NCBI GenBank assembly: GCA_946403615.1
Contig: CAMJAO010000106.1
Span: 1-7,062, forward strand
Direction of reading: 5' to 3'
Length of the DNA stretch: 7,062 bases
From: an uncultured Prevotellaceae bacterium
GTDB lineage: Bacteria > Bacteroidota > Bacteroidia > Bacteroidales > Bacteroidaceae
Below are positions 1 to 6,256 of the stretch, one piece after another (within the stretch, counting starts at the first letter, position 1; the number at the start of each line of letters is the position of its first letter). The notes under the pieces were generated by a model, which saw nothing but the letters and a program-made list of their open reading frames with translations, made no database searches and was not told the DNA's origin. The position numbers were made by a program, and so were the translations under genes.

Positions 1-18
1 CATAGGCAGCTTTAATAG

Positions 19-50
19 TGGTCCGAATGGTCGGAACTATCCTGTTCCAC
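19..50. repeat. Short tandem repeat and overlapping inverted repeats 3' of the GH67 gene
   Basis: TGGTCCGAA (19-27) is followed at once by TGGTCGGAA (28-36), a tandem 9-bp repeat with one mismatch. The same bases form inverted repeats: TCCGA (22-26) with TCGGA (31-35), GGAAC (33-37) with GTTCC (44-48), and GTGG (18-21) with CCAC (47-50). The first two hairpins share 33-35 and cannot form together. The element begins 7 bp beyond the stop of the leftward GH67 gene, so it would lie in that transcript's 3' region. No T-run follows on either strand, so it is not a classical intrinsic terminator. The rest of 1-56 shows no gene; an ATG on the minus strand at 3-1 could begin a further leftward gene, but one codon is not evidence. 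Confidence 0.45.
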
Positions 51-56
51 AAGCCA

Positions 57-2009
57 TCACTTGACAAAACCGCCAAAATAGTCAAGGCAGACCGTGCGCC
101 ATTTACGGGCATTCTCTAATTGCACATCCAACAGGTCGGCCACATGGTGCCAACGTGCCGAGTCGATGAAGGGCCGCATATGTTGCCATGTGTCGCAATA
201 GCGTGCCACTTCCTCCACACCGTGGTTATAGTGCGCCTGCAGGTTCTGCCAGAGGGTCTTTCCATTCTTCATCTTATAATCCCATGCCACATGGTGGAAC
301 CACAACAGATATTCCTCCGGACAGGTTTTCAAGTCATTGTATTGCTTGTCAAAAGGTTTGCGATACTGCTCAACGGCACCAGAACCTTTCTTCGTACGGT
401 CGAAGCCCACACCGGCCTTGTCGGCCTTGTGGTAATACACCGGACACCATTCGAGAGGATAACTGGCGATAAATCCGTCGGGCTCAGGACCATAGTGATG
501 GTCGAAACTGAAGATATGATGCAGTCCGAGCGGCATCATGTAATCGACACACGCCTCGCGCGAGGAAAGCATCACCTCGGTCATGGTGTCAACAAACGTC
601 TTGTTGTCGGTAAAGGTCTGCACCAGCCATTCACGGGCTATCTCTTCAGATTTCATCTCGGGGTTCCATGCCAAGCGTCCGAAAGCATACCAGTTGGCCT
701 GCGAGAAGGGGTGGCCGCACCAGCCCTCACTGTCGCCGATATTGGCAACGCCAGCAATGCCTACCAGTTTGTTGGCACTGACAAAACCGAAGAACTCCTC
801 CCACATCGGAGCAAGATAGACCAGATGGAGGCTCTGACCGAGATATTCCTGAGTGATTTGCAGTTCAGCCATCTGCGGAGTTTTCTTGATATTGTCGAAA
901 ATGGGAGCGTAAGGCTCACGGGGCTGGAAATCGAGCGGTCCGTTCTTTGACTGGAGGATGACATTGTCGGCAAAGAGACCGTCCATGGGTTTGAACTCGC
1001 TCACGGCCTGTTTCACACGGTCCTCGCCCTTATGGTTGGCGCCATAGACAAACGAGCGCCACATCACGATGCCTTTGTGCGGTTTCAAGGCTGCCGCCAG
1101 CATATTGGCACCGTCGGCATGAGTGCGGTGATAGTCGCCCGGTCCGGGCTGTCCCTCGGAATTGGCCTTAACCAGGAATCCTCCGAAATCAGGTATCAGA
1201 CGGTAAATCTCATCCACTTTCTCGCGCCACCATTTAGCCACCGACGCGTCGAGCGGGTCAGCGGTGGTAGTGGCACCCAGCACCATCGGAGAGGCGAAAT
1301 TGATGGAGAGATATACCTGTAAGCCGTAAGGACGGAAAGCATCAGCCAACACACGGACCTTCTCCAGATATTCGGTGGTCAGGATATTGGGCGAAGCATT
1401 CACGTTGTTGAGCACGCTGCCGTTAAGCCCGAGCGACGCGTTGGCGCGGCAATACTGGCGCACACGCTGATGCATGGCCTCGCTCATGGTGCGCTGTTTG
1501 CCATCTATCTCATCCCATTTCCAAATGCTCTTGCCGGCATAACCGCGCTCTATCGACCCGTCGAGGTTGTCCCAGTGGTTCAACAGACGGTATTTCATTT
1601 TCGGAGCCGTCTGCACTGCAGATGCTTTTCCGGTCATCTGCTGACGGAGCAACTCATACGCTCCATACAATAGCCCCTTGTCGTCGGAAGCCTTGATGGT
1701 GACGCTCTGACCACTCTTCTCGATGCAATAGCCCTCCGCTGGAACAGAGGCGTCTGTTGCCAAGCGCACATCCGAACCGCCATGCCAATAGTCGCGCAAT
1801 TCGCTCACTGCGATATTTGCCGTCTCTGACGACCTGTCGGAAGTGACATTCGGCGCTTTAGCATTTTTATTATAGCGCAACCACAACTGGCTGCCATCTT
1901 CGGCCTTTGCCGGCAATACACCTGAGAAGAGAATCGCAGCCATCAAGAAAAACATGGCTCTGCTCATTCGACGAATAAGAAAAACGCGGGTAGAAATATG
2001 TTTCATCAT
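57..2009 (-). CDS. xynF: GH67 alpha-glucuronidase, exported
   Basis: This 650-residue protein is a family GH67 alpha-glucuronidase, which removes (4-O-methyl)-D-glucuronic acid from the non-reducing end of xylo-oligosaccharides by an inverting mechanism. A signal peptide is visible (basic start, hydrophobic core about 17-33, likely cleavage after AKA at 36), so it probably acts in the periplasm. An alpha/beta N-domain (about 40-140) precedes the barrel, which opens with HWDNLDGSIERGYAG (145-159). E285 in KANSEGQPGP matches the family catalytic acid. D360 in NGPLDFQ and E388 in QITQEYLG match the paired general bases, with the expected 28-residue spacing. Order and length are normal apart from a shorter loop near 404-418 than in the Geobacillus enzyme. 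Two adjacent ATGs (2009 and 2006) could start it; Met15 would also leave a good signal peptide. It is transcribed away from the esterase operon from its own promoter at 2051-2082. The symbol follows P. bryantii usage. Confidence 0.95.
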   Translation of the reverse strand: MMKHISTRVFLIRRMSRAMFFLMAAILFSGVLPAKAEDGSQLWLRYNKNAKAPNVTSDRSSETANIAVSELRDYWHGGSDVRLATDASVPAEGYCIEKSGQSVTIKASDDKGLLYGAYELLRQQMTGKASAVQTAPKMKYRLLNHWDNLDGSIERGYAGKSIWKWDEIDGKQRTMSEAMHQRVRQYCRANASLGLNGSVLNNVNASPNILTTEYLEKVRVLADAFRPYGLQVYLSINFASPMVLGATTTADPLDASVAKWWREKVDEIYRLIPDFGGFLVKANSEGQPGPGDYHRTHADGANMLAAALKPHKGIVMWRSFVYGANHKGEDRVKQAVSEFKPMDGLFADNVILQSKNGPLDFQPREPYAPIFDNIKKTPQMAELQITQEYLGQSLHLVYLAPMWEEFFGFVSANKLVGIAGVANIGDSEGWCGHPFSQANWYAFGRLAWNPEMKSEEIAREWLVQTFTDNKTFVDTMTEVMLSSREACVDYMMPLGLHHIFSFDHHYGPEPDGFIASYPLEWCPVYYHKADKAGVGFDRTKKGSGAVEQYRKPFDKQYNDLKTCPEEYLLWFHHVAWDYKMKNGKTLWQNLQAHYNHGVEEVARYCDTWQHMRPFIDSARWHHVADLLDVQLENARKWRTVCLDYFGGFVK

Positions 2010-2050
2010 CTGACAAGAAGTAGTTTATAATATTAAAAATATGTTCATGG

Positions 2051-2082
2051 CAAAATTACAAGAATTTGCCCGATTTAGCAAA
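2051..2082 (-). promoter_or_regulatory. Bacteroidetes-type promoter for the GH67 gene
   Basis: Read on the minus strand, TTTG (2082-2079) serves as the -33 element and TAATTTTG (2058-2051) is an exact match to the -7 consensus TAnnTTTG, with a 20-bp spacer. Transcription would start near 2043-2046, giving a 5' leader of about 35 nt before the GH67 start at 2009. The match is direct; activity is inferred. Confidence 0.72.
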
Positions 2083-2102
2083 GAAAATGTATTATTTTAT
2101 TC

Positions 2103-2139
2103 CAATTGTATAAGATATGAAACATTTTGAACAATTGTT
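2103..2139. promoter_or_regulatory. Candidate operator: paired CAATTG palindromes between divergent promoters
   Basis: The 200-bp region between the divergent genes is clearly AT-richer than the coding DNA. Between the two -33 elements lie CAATTG at 2103-2108 and the perfect 10-bp palindrome AACAATTGTT at 2130-2139. Their centres are 29 bp apart, near three helical turns. An 8-bp direct repeat AAGATATG occurs at 2112-2119 and 2166-2173, the second copy inside the spacer of the rightward promoter. This placement suits a shared activator such as a XynR-like hybrid two-component protein, but no binding motif is known to me that would confirm it. Confidence 0.35.
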
Positions 2140-2151
2140 GAAGCGATTTGT

Positions 2152-2183
2152 ATTGGTTTTCTCAAAAGATATGTGTATTTTTG
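2152..2183 (+). promoter_or_regulatory. Bacteroidetes-type promoter for the esterase-transporter-xylanase operon
   Basis: TATTTTTG at 2176-2183 exactly matches the -7 consensus TAnnTTTG. A weaker -33 element, ATTG (2152-2155), sits 20 bp upstream. The better TTTG at 2147-2150 is 25 bp away, outside the usual spacing. Transcription would begin near 2188-2191, leaving a leader of about 20 nt before ATG 2210. The imperfect -33 element fits a promoter that needs an activator. No comparable promoter was found in the later gaps of the operon. Confidence 0.65.
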
Positions 2184-2209
2184 CAAAGTAAAAACTACGA
2201 ACTTAAAAA

Positions 2210-3439
2210 ATGAAACACTTTCCAACCGGCAAATTCTGGCGGGTGGCGCTTTTGATGGTGCTCCCTATTCTCATGTCATGTGCAAGCAAAACAGCCGTGA
2301 ACACGCCCGATCCCGTAAAGCAATGGACGGGCACATGGGCTACGGCCGTGGAGAAACCAGGACAGGGCGACATGCCCAAAGCATCGCTGTCGAACCGTTC
2401 GCTGCGGCAAATCATCCATGTAAGTATCGGCGGCGAGACCATGCGATTGAAACTGTCGAATGTGCAAAGCACCACACCCGTTGACATCAAAGGTGTATAT
2501 ATCGCCGACGCCACTTATAATTCGAATATCAACAAAGCGACTGCCACATGGCTCACCTTCGGCAGCCAGCGCAGTGTGACCATCGAACCGGGCAAGGAGG
2601 TGATGAGCGACAACATCACGTACAACCTGCGTCCCGGACAGCGGTTGGCCATCACCATCAACTACGGCAACGCCACACCCGATGCGGCATCATGCCACCG
2701 CGGGTCGCGCACCACATCGTATATCATCCCCGGAGAGAGTACACCAGAGAGCGATTTCAGCCATGGCGAAGAGGCGGTGCACTGGTACAACATCGCTTCG
2801 CTCGACGTGTTGGGCAGCAATCAGACGGCCATCGCCATTCTGGGTAACTCCATCACCGACGGACGCGGCAGCACTACCGATGCCCAAAACCGCTGGACAG
2901 ATTTCTTCTCAGATGAACTGCTGAAGACCTCATCCACAGCCAATATCGGTGTGCTCAACCTCGGCATCGGCGGCAACTGTGTGGTTCGCGGCGGACTGAG
3001 CGAACCCGGACTGGTACGTTTCGACCGCGACATTCTCGGTCAGACAGGCATCTCGGCCATCATCATCTTCGAGGGAACCAACGACATCGGTTCTTTCGGC
3101 GACAACCCACAAGTGGGCGACCGGCTGATTGATGCTTACAAGGAGTTGATACGCAAGGGTCATGACGCGGGACTGAAAGTCTATGGCGCGACCATCACTC
3201 CCGTGAAGAATTCTTTCTACTTTAGCGAGAAACACGAGGTCATGCGCAAACGTGTGAACGAGTGGATACGCACCCCGGGCAATTTCGACGGTGTCATCGA
3301 TTTCGACAAAGCCGTACGCGACAGTGCCGACCCCGACGCCCTGCGTTCTGACCTGCAAGACGACTGGCTCCACCTTAACCCCGCCGGCTATGCCGTCATG
3401 GGAAAATTCGCGGCGCAGTTTATCCAGTCGCTAAAATAA
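2210..3439 (+). CDS. xynE: XynE-like SGNH/GDSL esterase, lipoprotein
   Basis: This 409-residue SGNH-fold hydrolase resembles the XynE group named after P. bryantii, putative acyl/aryl esterases of xylan clusters; removal of acetyl or other acyl groups from xylan is the likely role. A hydrophobic signal (10-22) ends in the lipobox LMSC, with C24 as the lipidated cysteine. The residues after it (ASKTAV) lack the acidic export signal of Bacteroidetes surface lipoproteins, so a periplasm-facing anchor is more likely. An N-terminal beta-rich domain (about 38-200, opening with WTGTWATA) precedes the hydrolase domain. Block I is GNSITDG with nucleophile S214, block II is LGIGGN (G254/G255), block III is GTND with N291, and block V is DWLH with D385 and H388, so the catalytic set is complete. 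ATG 2210 follows an A-rich leader just below the promoter. It is the first gene of the operon, 62 bp before the transporter. The exact substrate cannot be read from sequence. Confidence 0.92.
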   Translation: MKHFPTGKFWRVALLMVLPILMSCASKTAVNTPDPVKQWTGTWATAVEKPGQGDMPKASLSNRSLRQIIHVSIGGETMRLKLSNVQSTTPVDIKGVYIADATYNSNINKATATWLTFGSQRSVTIEPGKEVMSDNITYNLRPGQRLAITINYGNATPDAASCHRGSRTTSYIIPGESTPESDFSHGEEAVHWYNIASLDVLGSNQTAIAILGNSITDGRGSTTDAQNRWTDFFSDELLKTSSTANIGVLNLGIGGNCVVRGGLSEPGLVRFDRDILGQTGISAIIIFEGTNDIGSFGDNPQVGDRLIDAYKELIRKGHDAGLKVYGATITPVKNSFYFSEKHEVMRKRVNEWIRTPGNFDGVIDFDKAVRDSADPDALRSDLQDDWLHLNPAGYAVMGKFAAQFIQSLK

Positions 3440-3444
3440 GCCCC

Positions 3445-3471
3445 AATTAGCCTCAAGCTATTGGCCTAATT
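3445..3471 (+). other. Intercistronic hairpin between esterase and transporter
   Basis: AATTAG (3445-3450) pairs with CTAATT (3466-3471). CC (3451-3452) pairs with GG (3463-3464), with C3465 bulged and a 10-nt loop. The stem starts 5 bp after the esterase stop. No T-run follows, so read-through is likely. It could act as an mRNA processing or stability element that sets different levels for the two genes. The stem is short and AT-rich. Confidence 0.35.
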
Positions 3472-3501
3472 TGTCAATACTCAACTATTAATTATATCAT
3501 T

Positions 3502-4947
3502 ATGCAAACAAACACAAGCGTTCAAGAATCCAAGGGATTCTACAAACTTTCCTGGTTGCAGCGCATCGGTTTCGGTAGCGGTGACCTGGCGCAGAACCTG
3601 ATTTACCAGACCATCTGCATGTACCTGCTTTTCTTCTACACCGACATCTTCGGACTGAAGCCCGGACATGCCGCCACCATGTTCCTGGTGGTTCGTCTAG
3701 TGGATGTGCTTTGGGATCCCCTCGTGGGAACATATGTTGACAAGCACAATCCCAAATGGGGTAAATACCGCAGCTATTTGGTACTTGCAGGTATTCCGCT
3801 GACCGTTTTGGCCATTCTTTGTTTCTGGGATGGATTGGCAGACAAAGACTACACCATAAAACTCATCTATGCCTATGTCACTTACGTGGGTATGTCGATG
3901 CTCTACACCCTCATCAATGTGCCCTACGGTGCGTTGAACTCTTCGCTTACGCGCGACACCGACGAAATCACTATTCTCACTTCCGTGCGTATGTTCATGG
4001 CCAACGTGGGCGGTCTTTGTGTATCTGCCGGTGTGCCTATCCTCGTGGCTATCTTCGCCTTGGGCATGGTGCCGAGTGACACAACCAAGATGGCGCTCTT
4101 CATGGGCTTGGGTTCGCTGCCCTCGTTCATCTTCATGCCGCTTGTGCCTGCCATTAAAAAGAAAGTGGGTAAGAAAAATATGTTCTATATCTTCCTCACC
4201 GTTGCCATCGTCGGTATGATTCTACTCTATATCATCAGTAAGATGGGTACTGTGAAGGATAACATCACTTTGGTTTACATCGCCCAGTTCATCAAGTCGA
4301 CGGGTGTCATCGTGGCCACTGGTTATATGTGGGCGCTTATCCCCGAGGTTATCTCGTTCGCCGAATATACCACAGGGCGCCGTATCGCGGGTATCGTGAA
4401 CGCCCTTACAGGTATCTTCTTCAAGGCTGGTATGGCCCTCGGTGGTGTCGTTCCCGGTCTGGTGCTTGCTTGGACCAACTACCAAGCTTCTGAGGCAGCC
4501 AATACTATGCCGAAAGACTCCAATGCCTGGTTCCTCACCATGCTGATTTTCGCTCTCGTGGGTTTGGCACTGCTTATCTTCTGCTTCACCCAGACCAAGG
4601 AGCGTGTGGTGATGGATGCCAAGGAGACGAAGAACGTGAAGGTGTCTGACCTGTGGACAGAGTTTATGCGTAACCGTCCATTGCGTGTCATCGCCTTGTT
4701 CTTCATCACTGCTTTCGCCATGATGTCGGTGGGTAACGCAGCCGGTGCCTATTTCATGAACGACCTCGAACTGCAAACACCGATGGCTCAGGAGGGTATC
4801 CGCTGGTTGGTATGTATCATCCCCGCCATCCTGCTCTTGGTGGCCATGTTCATCATCTCGAAGTATGAACTCACTGACGAGAAGATCGACGAGATCAACC
4901 GCGAGATTGAGGCAAGAAGCCAAGAATCTGAAAAAGAGCAAGAATAA
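3502..4947 (+). CDS. xynD: GPH-family sugar:cation symporter with permuted membrane segments
   Basis: This 481-residue membrane protein belongs to the glycoside-pentoside-hexuronide:cation symporters (MelB, XylP, YicJ relatives). By context it imports xylo-oligosaccharides across the inner membrane. Family marks are the DLAQNLIYQ start of TM1, D68 and D72 in RLVDVLWDPLVG (compare Na+-site D55/D59 of E. coli MelB), NVPYGAL (139-145), EYTTGRR (288-294), K308 (compare MelB K377), TKER (365-368) and a charged C-terminal helix. Twelve hydrophobic segments are visible, near 25-45, 57-77, 93-110, 120-140, 160-188, 196-216, 226-246, 257-282, 298-324, 343-363, 393-417 and 433-453. The order is abnormal: the GPH TM8-TM11 block (191-336) follows TM5 directly, and the TM6/TKER loop/TM7 block (337-426) comes after it, then TM12. 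The frame is open throughout. ATG 3502 follows an AT-rich leader. The family call is firm; function of the permuted form is uncertain. Confidence 0.9.
   Translation: MQTNTSVQESKGFYKLSWLQRIGFGSGDLAQNLIYQTICMYLLFFYTDIFGLKPGHAATMFLVVRLVDVLWDPLVGTYVDKHNPKWGKYRSYLVLAGIPLTVLAILCFWDGLADKDYTIKLIYAYVTYVGMSMLYTLINVPYGALNSSLTRDTDEITILTSVRMFMANVGGLCVSAGVPILVAIFALGMVPSDTTKMALFMGLGSLPSFIFMPLVPAIKKKVGKKNMFYIFLTVAIVGMILLYIISKMGTVKDNITLVYIAQFIKSTGVIVATGYMWALIPEVISFAEYTTGRRIAGIVNALTGIFFKAGMALGGVVPGLVLAWTNYQASEAANTMPKDSNAWFLTMLIFALVGLALLIFCFTQTKERVVMDAKETKNVKVSDLWTEFMRNRPLRVIALFFITAFAMMSVGNAAGAYFMNDLELQTPMAQEGIRWLVCIIPAILLLVAMFIISKYELTDEKIDEINREIEARSQESEKEQE
4072..4509 (+). other. Displaced transporter block equivalent to GPH TM8-TM11
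   Basis: Residues 191-336 hold GSLPSFIFMPLVPAIKKKVGKK (about 204-225) and the PEVISFAEYTTGRR to ALGG region. In MelB and YicJ these belong to TM8-TM11 and lie after the central cytoplasmic loop and TM7. Here they directly follow TM5. The block starts and ends at CCG codons (4072 and 4510). The inverted repeat GCTTGG (4468-4473) / CCAAGC (4482-4487) lies just inside its right edge. Edges are accurate only to within the loops. Confidence 0.75.
4510..4779 (+). other. Displaced transporter block equivalent to GPH TM6, central loop and TM7
   Basis: Residues 337-426 contain a hydrophobic segment ending in CFTQTKERVV, a charged cytoplasmic linker with FMRNRPLR, and a segment ending GAYFMNDLE. In GPH proteins this is TM6, the domain-linking loop and TM7, expected straight after TM5. 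Here it sits between TM11 and TM12. Its length is 90 codons, and both flanks carry an in-phase CCG codon (4510 and 4780). Confidence 0.75.
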
Positions 4948-4961
4948 ATCGTGCTCACTTT

Positions 4962-4995
4962 GGATTGACATAAATCCTTTGCATAAAAAAGCAAA
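4962..4995 (+). promoter_or_regulatory. Two abutting small hairpins before the xylanase start codon
   Basis: GGATT (4962-4966) pairs with AATCC (4973-4977) over a 6-nt loop. Immediately next, TTTGC (4978-4982) pairs with GCAAA (4991-4995) around the loop ATAAAAAA (4983-4990). ATG 4998 follows two bases later. The second hairpin would hold the A-rich leader in its loop beside the start codon, so it might tune translation of the xylanase. Both stems are only 5 bp, and chance is possible. The gap has no consensus promoter. Confidence 0.3.
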
Positions 4996-4997
4996 TA

Positions 4998-6185
4998 ATG
5001 AATAATCTCATTAAATCAATGGTTGTGATGGGGGCATTAGCCCTCATCACACCTTCTATATCCGCGCAGAACTCGTTGCCGTCCTTGAAAGACGCCTACC
5101 GTGACTATTGGTACACCGGTGTGAGTGTGAACCAATGGCAGGTAGAGGCCGATATGACGGGTAAGAACACTCACGATGTGACAGGGCAAGTAAGCAATGA
5201 CCAGACTGCCGACTGGGCCGTCATCACCGAGAATTTCAATTGGGTAGTGGCTGAAAATTGCATGAAATGCGAGGTGATTCACCCTCAGGAGGGCGTCTAT
5301 GACTTCACCCTCGCTGACCAGTTCGTGAACAAAGCGAAAGCCGCTGGCATGAAGATTCTGGGTCACTGTCTCATTTGGCACTCACAGTGCGCACCATGGT
5401 TCCACTTCGACAAAGACGGCAAACCGGTATCGGCCGAAGTGCTCAAGAAACGCATGCGTGAGCACATCTACACCATCGTGAGCCATTTCAAAGGACGTGT
5501 GGATGCTTGGGACGTGGTCAATGAGGCGTTTGAGGACGACGGTTCACCGCGAAAGAGCCTGTTTTATCAGATTCTGGGCACTGATTATATCCCTCTGGCT
5601 TTCCAGTATGCTCACGAGGCTGACCCCAACGCTCAACTCTACTACAATGACTTCTCGATGAACAAACCGACGAAAGTGGAAGGCGTGGCTGATTTCTTCC
5701 GCCCTCTGATTCGTCAGGGATTGCCCGTGACGGCCATTGGCATGCAGGGACACATGATTCTAGAGGACAACGTAGATAACGCCGTCATCAAGCAGTATGA
5801 GCACTCTATCGAGACGATATGTGCCACCGGCGTGCCCACGTTCTTCTCGGAGTTGGATCTGTCGGTGCTTCCCAATCCATACGGATTCTCTGGCGCAAAT
5901 GTCAGCGACAGGTTTGCCTATCGTCCGGAGATGGACCCCTTCAAAGACGGACTCACAAAGAAGAAAGAGGAGGAGATTTCAAAATTCTGGATTGACTTCT
6001 ACAAGATGCTCATCCGTCACCGCGATGACATCATCCGCGTGAACTTCTGGTGTCTGAACGACGCCAACTCCTGGCGCAACGATTTCCCCATCAAGGGACG
6101 CACTGACTACGCCACACTCTTCGACCGCAACAGCAAGCCCAAACCCATCATCAAAGAACTGGTGAAACTGGTTACCAATAAGTAG
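4998..6185 (+). CDS. xynA: GH10 endo-1,4-beta-xylanase, exported
   Basis: This 395-residue GH10 enzyme cuts internal beta-1,4 bonds of xylan by a retaining mechanism. A signal peptide (hydrophobic core about 7-20, likely cleavage after SISA at 20-23) without a lipobox predicts a soluble periplasmic or secreted protein. The GH10 barrel fills the mature chain with no carbohydrate-binding module. GH10 signatures occur in order: NWVVAENCMK (81-90), HCLIWHSQ (123-130), WDVVNEAFED (171-180) with acid/base E176, YYNDFS (215-220), IGMQGHM (247-253), FFSELDLSVLP (282-292) with nucleophile E285, and FWCLND (350-355). Order and length are normal for a single-domain GH10. The start ATG 4998 lies 50 bp after the transporter stop in a typical A/T-rich leader. 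Third gene of the operon; it should generate the oligosaccharides the transporter imports. The symbol follows P. bryantii usage. Confidence 0.95.
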   Translation: MNNLIKSMVVMGALALITPSISAQNSLPSLKDAYRDYWYTGVSVNQWQVEADMTGKNTHDVTGQVSNDQTADWAVITENFNWVVAENCMKCEVIHPQEGVYDFTLADQFVNKAKAAGMKILGHCLIWHSQCAPWFHFDKDGKPVSAEVLKKRMREHIYTIVSHFKGRVDAWDVVNEAFEDDGSPRKSLFYQILGTDYIPLAFQYAHEADPNAQLYYNDFSMNKPTKVEGVADFFRPLIRQGLPVTAIGMQGHMILEDNVDNAVIKQYEHSIETICATGVPTFFSELDLSVLPNPYGFSGANVSDRFAYRPEMDPFKDGLTKKKEEEISKFWIDFYKMLIRHRDDIIRVNFWCLNDANSWRNDFPIKGRTDYATLFDRNSKPKPIIKELVKLVTNK

Positions 6186-6256
6186 GGACAAAGTCATGAG
6201 GTTTCTTATGGGGGGAAATTATGTACAACAAGTTACAACCTAAAGACCCAATCAAT

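Noticed and set aside
756..798. Possible internal deletion in the GH67 protein around residues 404-418
   Set aside because: The loop is about 20 residues shorter than in the Geobacillus enzyme, but flanking motifs are intact, the catalytic residues are unaffected, and shorter loops are plausible in Bacteroidales homologues.
120..950. Open frame of about 276 codons on the plus strand inside the GH67 gene
   Set aside because: It lies antisense to conserved GH67 sequence and has no recognisable motifs; it is a codon-bias shadow.
3467..3473. TAATTTG as a -7 element for a separate transporter promoter
   Set aside because: It is one base short of TAnnTTTG, has no TTTG/TTG at the right distance upstream, and lies in the arm of a hairpin.
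3502..4947. Frameshift or deletion as the cause of the odd transporter order
   Set aside because: The frame is open end to end, all twelve segments are present once, and each motif is intact. A frameshift cannot reorder motifs. Assembly error remains possible and is not rejected.
4222..4971. Open frame of about 249 codons on the minus strand opposite the transporter
   Set aside because: It is antisense to a clear membrane protein. Its composition (many H, Q, D) matches the reverse strand of biased codons, and it shows no recognisable domain.
4971..4981. TAAATCCTTTG as a -7 element for a separate xylanase promoter
   Set aside because: The spacing between TA and TTTG is five bases instead of two, so it does not match the consensus.
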